Shown: positions 43,078 through 53,700 of the stretch, piece by piece
Layout of the letters: each line of letters begins with the position of its first letter
How positions within the stretch are numbered: the stretch's first letter is position 1
NCBI RefSeq assembly: GCF_030813505.1
Contig: NZ_JAUSUE010000016.1
Strand: one strand, 5' to 3'
DNA: 64,000 bases
DNA from: Pectinatus haikarae
GTDB lineage: Bacteria > Bacillota > Negativicutes > Selenomonadales > Selenomonadaceae
Translations under genes and position numbers: made by a program
The notes under the pieces: generated by a model
The model's input: the letters and a program-made list of their open reading frames with translations, nothing else
What the model was told of the DNA's origin: nothing
The model's database searches: none

Positions 43078-43108
43078 TTAATCCTCTCCCTAACATGTAG
43101 TGTAAATA

Positions 43109-43516
43109 TTACTTCAATGCCTGCTGTAATTTAATATAGTATTTATCCGGCAAACGGGTAATTTTCCCGCTGTCTTTATGTGTAAAAACATTCTGCGTAT
43201 ACCCTTTCACCAAAAGAGCATCCGTATCGTCGCGAAATATTTCATAGCTAAATTCCATTTTCGCTTTAGTGAGCGCAACAGGTGTCGTCCTGATAAGCAG
43301 TACATCATCATACTGTCCTGATGATATGTACTGTGCACTTACATTAGTTATGGGAAACACATATCCATCATTCATCATTTCTGTCAATGTTATGCCTGCC
43401 TTGCGCAAAAAATCGACCCGACCTATTTCAAACCATTTTATATAGTTGGCATGATGCACAACTGCCATAGCATCCGTATCAAAAAAATTGACCCGATGAG
43501 TTATTGCCGTTACCAT
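43109..43516 (-). CDS. Acyl-CoA thioesterase (YbgC/4-hydroxybenzoyl-CoA thioesterase family)
   Basis: Hot-dog fold protein of 135 aa with the active-site motif FFDTDAMAVVHHANYIKWFEIGRVDFLRKAGI (catalytic Asp and the following His region). It hydrolyses acyl-CoA thioesters; homologues are small and act as dimers or tetramers. GGGGGAGG precedes the ATG. It lies 31 nt upstream of murI in the same direction. Confidence 0.88.
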   Translation of the reverse strand: MVTAITHRVNFFDTDAMAVVHHANYIKWFEIGRVDFLRKAGITLTEMMNDGYVFPITNVSAQYISSGQYDDVLLIRTTPVALTKAKMEFSYEIFRDDTDALLVKGYTQNVFTHKDSGKITRLPDKYYIKLQQALK

Positions 43517-43668
43517 TCTTATTCCTCCCCCACATCGTCAGAGGTATATACATGAGATATTATTGCCCAAGGACATTAGGCACCAAAATATATAAACTAC
43601 AACAAAGCGGCATGTTTCAATATATCACATAGTATGTAAAAAATAAAGAAATTTCATTATTTAATATT

Positions 43669-43702
43669 GAAAAGCCGATATGACAAAGTCATACCGGCTT
43701 TT
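43669..43702. terminator. Terminator after pfkA
   Basis: AAAAGCCGatATGAC/GTCATacCGGCTTTTT stem-loop with T-runs on both ends, 9 nt past the pfkA stop. Confidence 0.8.
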
Positions 43703-43710
43703 TCACAAAC

Positions 43711-44673
43711 TCAGGCTAAAACGCGTGCCAGACGAACAAGTTCCGGATCAAGTGTTTTAGTATTATTTACTGAATCGAACAAATCTATACTGACAACCTT
43801 ACCGGAATTAAAACCAAACACTACATTGGAAACACCGGAAATAACGGCAAGAGCTGCACGTTCTCCAAGGATGCTGGCTTTTAATCTATCTTCCACACTA
43901 GGTGAGCCGCCCCTTTGAATATGGCCCAGAACTGATACACGTGTATCAATTCCTGTTTTCGCGCCGATCTGTTTGCCAATTTCAATTCCATTCCCGGCTC
44001 CTTCAGCAACAACAATTATACTATAGCGGCGCCCGTCAGTATATGATTCTTTCAATTCTCGACAAATCTGATCAAGATCAAATTTTGCCTCCGGTACCAA
44101 TATGTATTCCGCGCCGCCGGCTATTCCCGACATCATAGCGAGCCAGCCTGATTTGCGTCCCATTACTTCTATGACGATTATCCTGCGGTGTGATGACGCT
44201 GTATCGCGAAGCTTATTTATAGCATCAAGGATAGTATTGACTGCTGTATCAGCTCCGATGGTATAATCAGTGCCCCATACATCATTGTCGATTGTTCCCG
44301 GCAGACCAACAATAGGCATTCCCCCCAGTTTGCTTAAAAGTGATCCGCCCGTGAGACTTCCATCACCGCCAATTATGACCAGACCTTCAATACCATGACT
44401 CTTCAAATTTTCCAGTGCTTTTTTACGGCCAGCCTCTGTTCTGAATTCATCACTTCGTGCCGTACCAAGGAAAGTACCGCCGCGTTGTATCACATCACTT
44501 ACGCTGCGAGATGTCAGCTCATGGATTTCATCGTCGATCATCCCCTGATATCCATTATAAATGCCCCAGACCTTAACTCCCTCAAAAGCAGCAGTACGCA
44601 CAACCGCTCTGGTAGCTGCATTCATCCCCGGGCTGTCTCCGCCGCTGGTCAATACCGCAATGGATTTTAACAT
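43711..44673 (-). CDS. pfkA: 6-phosphofructokinase (ATP)
   Basis: Commits fructose 6-phosphate to glycolysis. ATP loop LTSGGDSPGMNAATRA, GGDGSLTGG, the catalytic LPGTIDND segment with Asp, VIEVMGRKSGWLA and HIQRGGSPS. 320 aa, the bacterial allosteric group. GGGAG precedes the ATG. Monocistronic with its own terminator. Confidence 0.97.
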   Translation of the reverse strand: MLKSIAVLTSGGDSPGMNAATRAVVRTAAFEGVKVWGIYNGYQGMIDDEIHELTSRSVSDVIQRGGTFLGTARSDEFRTEAGRKKALENLKSHGIEGLVIIGGDGSLTGGSLLSKLGGMPIVGLPGTIDNDVWGTDYTIGADTAVNTILDAINKLRDTASSHRRIIVIEVMGRKSGWLAMMSGIAGGAEYILVPEAKFDLDQICRELKESYTDGRRYSIIVVAEGAGNGIEIGKQIGAKTGIDTRVSVLGHIQRGGSPSVEDRLKASILGERAALAVISGVSNVVFGFNSGKVVSIDLFDSVNNTKTLDPELVRLARVLA

Positions 44674-44835
44674 TTTCCCACTCTCCCATTAATAATTGAT
44701 AAAGCCGCAACACAATAATAAAACATACTGATACCCTTCTAATGAAAATTACTTCATTAAAAAGGACTCTATATATTCTAGATAATTACAGACAAAAAGT
44801 AAAGCCCTTTTACAAAAAGCAATCTTTTCGTTGTC

Positions 44836-46182
44836 TCATATCCTTTCCTGTTGAATTTTTATCTCATCAGGTTCCTCGCTCAATTCAGCACCGATCTTTA
44901 CAAGAATGCGCGTAATACGAATATTTTCCACTTCTTCAACAAAAAAAGCATTAATCCCAAAAGTTGTTTTCTGTCCTACACGAGGCGGTGTATCTACCCT
45001 GGTAGCTAACCATCCGCCAACAGTATCAATATTTTCCGCATCAATTTTCACTTGCAGTATATCGTCCAGTTCATTCAGGAGCATTCGTCCGTCTATTGAA
45101 TAAAGACGTGTTCCTTTTTTTTCAATAAATGGTCTTTCTTCATCAAATTCATCCTGTATTTCGCCGACAATTTCTTCTATTATATCCTCTATTGTAACCA
45201 TTCCTGCCGTTCCGCCATATTCGTCTACAACAATGGCTAATTGCACTCTATGCTGCTGCATTGTATGCAGCAGATTGCTGATGGGCATAGTTTCAGGAAC
45301 AAACGGAACAGGCCTTATAAATGACAAAAGCTCTGGCTTCTTGCCTATATAAAGAGATCGCAATAAATCCTTTATATGCAGAAAACCAACTATATTATCC
45401 TTATCATCCCGACAAATAGGATAACGAGTCAAATGCTGTTCCAGTGCTGTTTTTATATTTACATCTGATGAATCTTCAAGATAAAGACATACCATATCCG
45501 TGCGCGGTATCATAATTTCCCGTACATTCCTGTCTGCAAAATCAAATACATTATCCACAAATGTCAATTCGGTTTTGTCAATGTAGCCATGCCTGTGACT
45601 TTCTTCCATCAAAATACGAATCTCATCTTCCGTATGGGCAACATCTTCCTCGGCAGCCGGTTCAAATCCCAAATGCCGTATGACCCAATTAGCCACATGA
45701 TTTAAAAACCATACAGCCGGATACATGACTTTATGAAAAATCAACATTGGCAGAGCTATTCCCAACACCACGGGTTCCACCCTTTGTATAGCCATAGATT
45801 TAGGTGCCAGTTCTCCCAAAACAATGTGAAGCGCCGTAATAATAAGAAACCCGACCACAAGTGAAATAGAATGTCCAAGCGGCGGATTTATGTCCAGCAT
45901 TCTCATCAAAGGTTCCAGAAAAGCGGAAACAGCAGGTTCACCGATCCAGCCCAAACCAAGAGATGCTAAGGTTATCCCCAGCTGAGTGACCGAAAGCGAT
46001 GCATCCATATGATCCGTAAGCATTTTCGCATATCGTGCCCGTTTATTTCCCCGCTGGATCAATATATCCAATTTTGTAGTTCTGATTTTCACTATAGCAA
46101 ATTCGGCAGCGACAAAAAAACCATTCATAAATACTAAAAAACAGACCAGCAAAAATTTTAGGAAAACAGAAAAAATATCCAA
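44836..46182 (-). CDS. CNNM/CBS-domain membrane protein (hemolysin family, CorC_HlyC)
   Basis: Domain order: DUF21/CNNM membrane domain (about residues 1-195, several helices), paired CBS domains (IMIPRTDMVCLYLEDS... to ...IEDIIEEIVGEIQDEFDEE) and a C-terminal CorC_HlyC domain (GRMLLNELDDIL...). Homologues transport Mg2+ or Co2+ or act in ion homeostasis; the hemolysin label is historic. The start is TTG at 46182. A perfect GGAGGTGA lies 22 nt upstream with a hairpin between; see the separate feature. Confidence 0.9.
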   Translation of the reverse strand: MDIFSVFLKFLLVCFLVFMNGFFVAAEFAIVKIRTTKLDILIQRGNKRARYAKMLTDHMDASLSVTQLGITLASLGLGWIGEPAVSAFLEPLMRMLDINPPLGHSISLVVGFLIITALHIVLGELAPKSMAIQRVEPVVLGIALPMLIFHKVMYPAVWFLNHVANWVIRHLGFEPAAEEDVAHTEDEIRILMEESHRHGYIDKTELTFVDNVFDFADRNVREIMIPRTDMVCLYLEDSSDVNIKTALEQHLTRYPICRDDKDNIVGFLHIKDLLRSLYIGKKPELLSFIRPVPFVPETMPISNLLHTMQQHRVQLAIVVDEYGGTAGMVTIEDIIEEIVGEIQDEFDEERPFIEKKGTRLYSIDGRMLLNELDDILQVKIDAENIDTVGGWLATRVDTPPRVGQKTTFGINAFFVEEVENIRITRILVKIGAELSEEPDEIKIQQERI

Positions 46183-46212
46183 TAAGTACCCGCGTGCACG
46201 GGGTTCACCTCC
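46183..46212 (-). promoter_or_regulatory. Ribosome binding site separated from its TTG start by a hairpin
   Basis: GGAGGTGA (46212-46205, minus strand) is an ideal Shine-Dalgarno, but the in-frame TTG starts at 46182. The 22 nt between contain ACCCCG-TGCA-CGCGGGT, able to fold into a small hairpin that would bring the two within about 5 nt. A closer GTG exists but is out of frame. Confidence 0.4.
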
Positions 46213-46283
46213 AAGCCTATATGCTAATATATATCCTTTATTATTAATTCAAAACAAAATGCCAAAAATCCTGCCTGCTAAGA

Positions 46284-48551
46284 TTAATCGGTCAAATTTG
46301 GTTTGCCATTATCATCGGCAAAATTGGCAGTACAATGCGGATAATTTGAGCATCCCCAAAAATAACCGTTTTTTCCTTTTATTCGCTTTAGTTGTCCTTC
46401 CTTGCAATATGTGCACAAGTAACTGTTCTTTTGGCTGTATACCTGTTCACTGTGACTTTTTTTCTCGCGCATAATCAGATCCCTTGCCGAAATCATACCT
46501 GCAGATATATTCTTACTGATTTCCGTTCTATCGTATTCCTGTTTTTTCTCATTGGTCACTTTAAAATCGGGAACACCGTTTTTATCATTGCATGTCATGC
46601 GGCAACGGGGATAATTTGAGCATCCCCAAAAGCAGCCATTTTTCCCATTGCGTTTTACCAGCACTCCTTTTTTACATCGCGGGCATATATGCTCTCCCTC
46701 GACAGGCATAGCAGCATCATACGCTTTATTGCAAAGCAATGTTGTAAAACTTTCCTGCTTGGTCAAAAAATCTTCCAGTGTTCCTTTTCCATTAGAAAGG
46801 TCATTCAAATATTCTTCCCAAACTGCGGTAAAGTCAGGATAGAGCAATTCGTCAGGAAGTGCATCCACAAGCATATAGGCACTTTGAGTAGGCTGCAGAT
46901 ACTTCTTTTTCCCTTGTGCTGACAAAAAGCCCCGCTTTATCAAATCATCTATTATAGAGGCCCGTGTTGCTTCTGTACCTATGCCATATATAGCCCGCAG
47001 TTTCTTTTTTACTGCTGCATCCTTTACATATTTGTGTATCTCCTTCATCCCCGCAAGCAATGTTGACGGTGTAAACCGTAACGGAGGTTTGGTAGCTTTT
47101 TTTTCGAGTGACGCGTTTAGATATGTCGCCGCATCTCCCTTGCACATTAAAGGAATAGTATTTTTTTCATCATCTTTTTCTTCTTCTGCAAGTTTGTTTT
47201 CAGTAATATAGAGCATTTTCCATCCATACTGCTTTTCCGTACGTCCCGTTGCCTGAAATTTTTCATTTGCAAACATAAGAATCAGTTTTATTTGATCATA
47301 AATATGCACAGGGTAAAACTGAGCTATATAGCATTGAGCTATTAAAAAATAAATATTTTTTTCCACTTCACTCAATGTAGAGAAATTCACCTTAGTCTGC
47401 GTGGGTATTATAGCATGATGAGCGGAAATCTTTTTATCATTCCACGCTTTGCTTTTTATCTTTGAATCTGCCCCATCTGCCCATTTTCCCAGCTGCTTTT
47501 CTCCGCATATCTTTAGATTATTCAATATGATCTTGGCATCGGCAAACTGGCTGATAGGCAAATACTCACAATCCGAACGCGGATATGTAGTCATTTTTTT
47601 TTCATAAAGTTTCTGTGCTGTATCAAGAACTTGCTGAGGTTCATAACCAAAATGTCTTCCCGCCAGGACCTGCAGCGCCGAGAGAGAAAACGGCAGGCAC
47701 TGCACCTCTTTTTTCTCTGCTGTGTTATATGAACTTATCTGTCCCGGTTTATCAGCTTTATCAAAAATTTTTAACAATTCTCTCGCAATTTGTTCATCAA
47801 CCAAACGACCTTCATTGTCAAGACCATTCTGCGTATCTTTAGCCTTCCAAATGCAGAAAAATTCCCCATTTTGATGTTCAAACTGTGCTTTTATCGTATA
47901 ATAATCCACTGGTTTAAAAGCTGACAATTCTCTTTCTCTGCGGACTGTCAAAGCAAGTGTTGGTGTTTTCACGCGGCCTACCGGCAGAACTAATCTTCTG
48001 TGCCCTGCTCTTCTAGCAGCCAATGTATAAGCCCGCGAAAGATTCATCCCAATCAGCCAATCAGCTCTGGCTCTGGCCAAAGCTGATTTTTTTAACGGCA
48101 AAAATTGTTTATTGTCACAAAGCGAATCATTGGCCTTCTTTATGCTTTTTTCATCCAGAGCATTCAGTAATATACGTTTAACTGGTTTTTTGTTGCCGAC
48201 ATAATCCAATATCTCATCAATAAGCAGCTGCCCCTCGCGGTCCGGATCTCCTGCATGAACTATTTCGTCAGCTTTTCCGATAAGTGACCGTATTATGTTA
48301 AACTGTTTTTTACTTGAAGCAGTGATAAGCACCTGCCATTTTTCAGGAATTATCGGCAGATCCTGTGCCTTCCATATTTTATATTTTGCATCATACTCAT
48401 CAGGCTCGGCCTGACGCAAAATATGTCCAAAAGCCCATGTTACGATCCCATCCATCGTTTCCAGATAACCATCGTGCTTTTTCATCGGCCCCTTGAGGCA
48501 CTTAGCGATTTCATTGCCCATACTGGGTTTTTCCGCTATATATAAACGCAA
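46284..48551 (-). CDS. topB: DNA topoisomerase III
   Basis: Type IA topoisomerase of 755 aa. Toprim domain with LYIAEKPSMGNEIAK and HAGDPDREGQLLIDEIL; active-site Tyr in MTTYPRSDCEYL; GIGTEATRASIIDDLIKRG. Two C-terminal zinc-ribbon modules (CPRCKKGVLV...GCSNYPRC and CTYCKEGQLK...GCSNYPHC). It decatenates DNA and resolves recombination intermediates. The start is TTG at 48551 after AGGAGCG. Followed upstream by the YkvA-like gene 16 nt away. Confidence 0.95.
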   Translation of the reverse strand: MRLYIAEKPSMGNEIAKCLKGPMKKHDGYLETMDGIVTWAFGHILRQAEPDEYDAKYKIWKAQDLPIIPEKWQVLITASSKKQFNIIRSLIGKADEIVHAGDPDREGQLLIDEILDYVGNKKPVKRILLNALDEKSIKKANDSLCDNKQFLPLKKSALARARADWLIGMNLSRAYTLAARRAGHRRLVLPVGRVKTPTLALTVRRERELSAFKPVDYYTIKAQFEHQNGEFFCIWKAKDTQNGLDNEGRLVDEQIARELLKIFDKADKPGQISSYNTAEKKEVQCLPFSLSALQVLAGRHFGYEPQQVLDTAQKLYEKKMTTYPRSDCEYLPISQFADAKIILNNLKICGEKQLGKWADGADSKIKSKAWNDKKISAHHAIIPTQTKVNFSTLSEVEKNIYFLIAQCYIAQFYPVHIYDQIKLILMFANEKFQATGRTEKQYGWKMLYITENKLAEEEKDDEKNTIPLMCKGDAATYLNASLEKKATKPPLRFTPSTLLAGMKEIHKYVKDAAVKKKLRAIYGIGTEATRASIIDDLIKRGFLSAQGKKKYLQPTQSAYMLVDALPDELLYPDFTAVWEEYLNDLSNGKGTLEDFLTKQESFTTLLCNKAYDAAMPVEGEHICPRCKKGVLVKRNGKNGCFWGCSNYPRCRMTCNDKNGVPDFKVTNEKKQEYDRTEISKNISAGMISARDLIMREKKSHSEQVYSQKNSYLCTYCKEGQLKRIKGKNGYFWGCSNYPHCTANFADDNGKPNLTD

Positions 48552-48567
48552 ATATTAACGCTCCTGT

Positions 48568-48933
48568 TCATCTGAAATATTTCCACACTGTTTCAGCTAT
48601 AAGCAAAAATATGATAACTGAAATAACTGCCATAACAGCCAGCACAATAGGTGCTTTTTTTATTATTGAATCAGCCCTGCATCTGCATATTTGTTTCACA
48701 TTTTCCGGCAGTAACTTTATAACAGCCGTTAATATTGCTGAGCCCAATACTGCATCATCAAAAAAGCCTGCAATTGGTACACTATCCGGTATCAAATCTA
48801 TGGGACTGAACAAATATATTACAGCAAAAACGATAAGTCCTTTTTGATATTTTGGCGTAGTTTTATTAAGTACTGCCAATAACAGCACCAATAAATTATA
48901 TCCGCATTTTTTAAAAACAAAAGATAATCGCAT
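48568..48933 (-). CDS. YkvA family membrane protein (DUF1232)
   Basis: 121 residues with the DUF1232 motif YLFSPIDLIPDSVPIAGFFDDA in a membrane-associated helix pair, and an extra C-terminal hydrophobic helix (IVLAVMAVISVIIFLLIAETVW). Function unknown. AAGGAAA precedes the ATG. It lies between the DUF4127 gene and topB, all on the minus strand. Confidence 0.85.
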   Translation of the reverse strand: MRLSFVFKKCGYNLLVLLLAVLNKTTPKYQKGLIVFAVIYLFSPIDLIPDSVPIAGFFDDAVLGSAILTAVIKLLPENVKQICRCRADSIIKKAPIVLAVMAVISVIIFLLIAETVWKYFR

Positions 48934-48960
48934 TTTGCTTTCCTTAAATATAAATGAAAC

Positions 48961-50631
48961 TTATTTATAATTTCTAAAAAATTTTTCCACAAATTCATTA
49001 GGGTTTTGCGATATTTGAATGTCGGATTCAAATAATCTATTCCATGGAAAATTCACCTTTACTGCTTTAATATTTAAAAAAGGTATGTATTTGTCAAATA
49101 AATTTTGTGTCATTTGCTCTGCATCAATCTGCGCAGGCTCAAGTTTATCACCGAGAGAAAGCTTTGAGCCCCTGCCCGGAAATATATTCAGCTTTCTTGC
49201 AACAGCCTGCCGCACATTAGCCTGATAAAACCAGTCATCAACATATCTGGTCAATAAAAGCATATTTTTATTTTCGTCAGTCATATGCAATGATAACAAT
49301 CCCTGTCCGACTGACCAGCCGGTGCTGTTAGTCGCTGTGTTCCAACCAGCATACGAAGTCAGCTTAAACAAAAGATTTCTCTGCAGTAAATTGTGCATGA
49401 GTGCATTGTCCGCACCATTGGCAAATGCAATATCCCCAATAGCAACAGGCGTTTTATCTCCCAGATAATGCTCGATCATATTGACAAAGGAATTCGTATT
49501 AGCCCGCGGATAAATTGAATTGAGATTTTCACCTGCTTCATATGTCATACCACTGACATTTGTATTTACCAGCAATATCATTGACGCTCCCTTTGCTGAT
49601 GTTGTAGGGCGCCCCCCTGCCAAATCTATCTCCGAACGAACAGAATTATCTATTGGCTCATCCGAATAAGAAGGAATAGTAGCGCCACCATATCCGCTGG
49701 CATAACCAATTGCCACAACAGGCTCATAGCTATAGATCTTATTTATAGCTCTTGTTATAAGAAGAAGCCCCATCTCATCCACACCTGCAACAATGCGAAA
49801 ATTGCTGCTTGACATTCCTTGTGCAGACTGACTGAGTACAACACGCTCATTATGCGTTTGAGAAAACGGTGCATTATCATCGCACCCCACAACTAAATAG
49901 TTGATTATATTATTGCGTGTCAATTCAACTAAGACTTTATTGGCATCAAAATTTTTGCGACGCCTGCCCATCCAATCATCAATCACATTTAGCGGTATAT
50001 GCTGACGTAGCTGAACCATCTGATCTTCTTCGTTACTTGTAAGTCCCTGAGAAATATTTTTATCCAGCAATGCCGTATACTGGAAAATATAATCGCCATA
50101 CGTTTGATAATATGAAGGCTCTTCTGTCCCTGATGCAGCAGCATTTTTAGGTGTGCGCATAATAGAAGAAAAAACATATACCGGAAGTTTAGGATACTTT
50201 TTATGAATAGAAATAAAGTAATCCGTCCTTTTCAAGATATCGGTCCTATCAAAACTATGCTTACGAGAAGCTACCAAGCTCCCATATAAAAGCGCATCAG
50301 AAGAAATAACAGCAGCATCCGCATCCTGTGCATTATTCATTACCCATTGATATAAACCATCTGGATCTCCCGGTGAAGTGCGAGTTCCCAATAATTGCTC
50401 AGGAGGAACCTTGATAACTACCCCTGCCTTTTCAGCTACTGCCACAGTTTGTTTGTCCGATATCGGACGATTATCATGAGGAACATATAAGATTACCTTA
50501 GCTTTTACCTTCTTTGCCGCTGCCGGCACACTTTGCAAATTTAATACAAACAACGATAGCATTACCATCGCAAGTATCTTTTTCCAACTGGGATATTTCA
50601 GTACAGATAAATAATAACCCAAAAAATCCAC
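48961..50631 (-). CDS. DUF4127 family exported protein
   Basis: An N-terminal signal or anchor (residues about 17-40, ILAMVMLSLFVLNLQSVPAAA) precedes the DUF4127 domain, recognisable by ILYVPHDNRPISDKQTVAVAEKAG, VPPEQLLGTRTSPGD and VISSDALLYGSLVASRKH. The GCDDNAPFSQTHNER segment has clustered acidic and His residues that may bind metal. 556 aa. Function is not established. The GTG at 50631 lacks a spaced Shine-Dalgarno; a TTG at 50622 has GAGGTGG 5 nt upstream and may be the true start. Confidence 0.82.
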   Translation of the reverse strand: MDFLGYYLSVLKYPSWKKILAMVMLSLFVLNLQSVPAAAKKVKAKVILYVPHDNRPISDKQTVAVAEKAGVVIKVPPEQLLGTRTSPGDPDGLYQWVMNNAQDADAAVISSDALLYGSLVASRKHSFDRTDILKRTDYFISIHKKYPKLPVYVFSSIMRTPKNAAASGTEEPSYYQTYGDYIFQYTALLDKNISQGLTSNEEDQMVQLRQHIPLNVIDDWMGRRRKNFDANKVLVELTRNNIINYLVVGCDDNAPFSQTHNERVVLSQSAQGMSSSNFRIVAGVDEMGLLLITRAINKIYSYEPVVAIGYASGYGGATIPSYSDEPIDNSVRSEIDLAGGRPTTSAKGASMILLVNTNVSGMTYEAGENLNSIYPRANTNSFVNMIEHYLGDKTPVAIGDIAFANGADNALMHNLLQRNLLFKLTSYAGWNTATNSTGWSVGQGLLSLHMTDENKNMLLLTRYVDDWFYQANVRQAVARKLNIFPGRGSKLSLGDKLEPAQIDAEQMTQNLFDKYIPFLNIKAVKVNFPWNRLFESDIQISQNPNEFVEKFFRNYK

Positions 50632-50794
50632 CTCAATACTATATTCTCTTAGTTATTAAGAATACCATAAAATATACCAAAAATAAATCAGTTGCTTAAA
50701 ATTTGACAGAATATATACGGAGAATTGTTAAATAAAGTGCGACACTTCATGTAAAAAAACTTCAATAATGGCTTTCATGCATCCCTCTATAAGT

Positions 50795-53700
50795 GTTTCA
50801 ATCCACGCGCCCATAAGGGTGTGACCATTACGCTGCCAGCAGGCATATCATTCCTTGCGTTTCAATCCACGCACCCATGAAGGGTGCGACTCCGCAAATT
50901 ATACATAATCCTTTATCACGGTCGTTTCAATCCACGCACCCATGAAGGGTGCGACGGCTGCTGCACCTGCCGATTACCGGGAACCTATATGTTTCAATCC
51001 ACGCACCCATGAAGGGTGCGACACAAATATTGTTTTGGCTGCAGACAATAAGGGCGTTTCAATCCACGCACCCATGAAGGGTGCGACAAGACCATTCCGT
51101 ATATGGGCTAAAAAAGTTACTGTTTCAATCCACGCACCCATGAAGGGTGCGACACGCATAAGTTTGATACTAACTTGTTTTCGATATAGTTTCAATCCAC
51201 GCACCCATGAAGGGTGCGACACCCACAGTTCTCACCGTTTCCCCACCAATACTTGTTTCAATCCACGCACCCATGAAGGGTGCGACTAGACGGTATAAGA
51301 ATAATGACGACAAGGTGATGTTTCAATCCACGCACCCATGAAGGGTGCGACGCACTGCGTCAAAGATATCGGCAAGAATAAGACTGTTTCAATCCACGCA
51401 CCCATGAAGGGTGCGACTGTTTTTTCTGCGTAAAATTTGCAACATCATACCGTTTCAATCCACGCACCCATGAAGGGTGCGACGAGAAGTACATTACTTC
51501 TAAGAAAGGAAATTAATGGTTTCAATCCACGCACCCATGAAGGGTGCGACCTAGTGACTGATGCAACTGCTACACCTGCAAAATGTTTCAATCCACGCAC
51601 CCATGAAGGGTGCGACCTTGCCGCCAAGTCCTTTTGCTATAAGAAGAGCCGTTTCAATCCACGCACCCATGAAGGGTGCGACCATGTCATATATATCATT
51701 AAGGAATGGCATGTTGCGTTTCAATCCACGCACCCATGAAGGGTGCGACTTAATTGATAGCGGCTATTTTAATAGGTGGAATGTTTCAATCCACGCACCC
51801 ATGAAGGGTGCGACGTGCTGCGTATCATCTGCCGGACTGCACTGGCTGATGTTTCAATCCACGCACCCATGAAGGGTGCGACAACCCACCTGGTTTGAGG
51901 ACTCTGAAGCATTCGGTGTTTCAATCCACGCACCCATGAAGGGTGCGACGTATGCCGTTCTCTGTCTGGGTCCCACTCACGTGTTTCAATCCACGCACCC
52001 ATGAAGGGTGCGACTATCGCCCCATATGACAGTATCATGCCAGATAACGTTTCAATCCACGCACCCATGAAGGGTGCGACTAGGGAAAATAATAGTAGGG
52101 ATCAACGTAAAGTATGTTTCAATCCACGCACCCATGAAGGGTGCGACTCATCCGTAGTTTATGGTTGACACAATTGACAAGCGTTTCAATCCACGCACCC
52201 ATGAAGGGTGCGACTGATTTTACGCCGGGGCGGTATGCATGGATACTGGGTTTCAATCCACGCACCCATGAAGGGTGCGACTCAAGAGTTTGACAGTTAT
52301 TTAATTGATCGTAAGTTTCAATCCACGCACCCATGAAGGGTGCGACCTTTAAGGGGTATGCCTTTCGCCACCAGATAGTCGTTTCAATCCACGCACCCAT
52401 GAAGGGTGCGACTTTAAGGGGTATGCCTTTCGCCACCAGATAGTCGTTTCAATCCACGCACCCATGAAGGGTGCGACGCCGATAAGCACGCTCCTTTAGC
52501 ATCAAGTATGACGTTTCAATCCACGCACCCATGAAGGGTGCGACGCCAGATTCTCCGCTTATGCTTGCCCCTCTGACGTTTCAATCCACGCACCCATGAA
52601 GGGTGCGACTCCGGTACAGTATCATCGCGTTTGCCCTCAGCGGTGTTTCAATCCACGCACCCATGAAGGGTGCGACTCTTAAGTATGATTTTGTTATATT
52701 CATTTTTCGTTTCAATCCACGCACCCATGAAGGGTGCGACTTTAGATAGAATTTCTAAGTTCAGGATTTTAGCGTTTCAATCCACGCACCCATGAAGGGT
52801 GCGACCAGTGGCCGAATAATAATCACCTTCGCGGGTGTTAGTTTCAATCCACGCACCCATGAAGGGTGCGACGATGAAGCTGATCGCTTCGTCCACATGA
52901 TGGAGTCGTTTCAATCCACGCACCCATGAAGGGTGCGACTTTTGACGACTGGTTACTAGCATCAGAATACGCGTTTCAATCCACGCACCCATGAAGGGTG
53001 CGACATTAGTTCAAAATTCCGTTTATGCGCTCGACGCGTTTCAATCCACGCACCCATGAAGGGTGCGACACAGAGAATAGGACAAAAAAACATGAAAAAT
53101 GAAAGTTTCAATCCACGCACCCATGAAGGGTGCGACTTGATTATTTTTTCACCAGTTGATTCATTCGGCACGTTTCAATCCACGCACCCATGAAGGGTGC
53201 GACATCATTATGACCGCCGCAATCAGAATGCATCCGGCGTTTCAATCCACGCACCCATGAAGGGTGCGACTCCATCCTCTGCAGCGGCATGTTTCTTTTT
53301 ACTGGTTTCAATCCACGCACCCATGAAGGGTGCGACGTACAACAAATCATGTAACTACTTATGTTTTTAGTGTTTCAATCCACGCACCCATGAAGGGTGC
53401 GACGCCCACGCAATTGTAAGTTTTGCATACTCGGAAATGTTTCAATCCACGCACCCATGAAGGGTGCGACAATATCAGCCAGAGCAGACCAACACCGCGG
53501 TATGTTTCAATCCACGCACCCATGAAGGGTGCGACGTAACCATTATTGGTATAGTATTAAATATTTCTTGTTTCAATCCACGCACCCATGAAGGGTGCGA
53601 CTTACGAGAGTAAAGGCTGGCTGATAGGCAAGAACGTTTCAATCCACGCACCCATGAAGGGTGCGACTCTAATTCAGTACCTCTGCGACACGTCTAGTAT

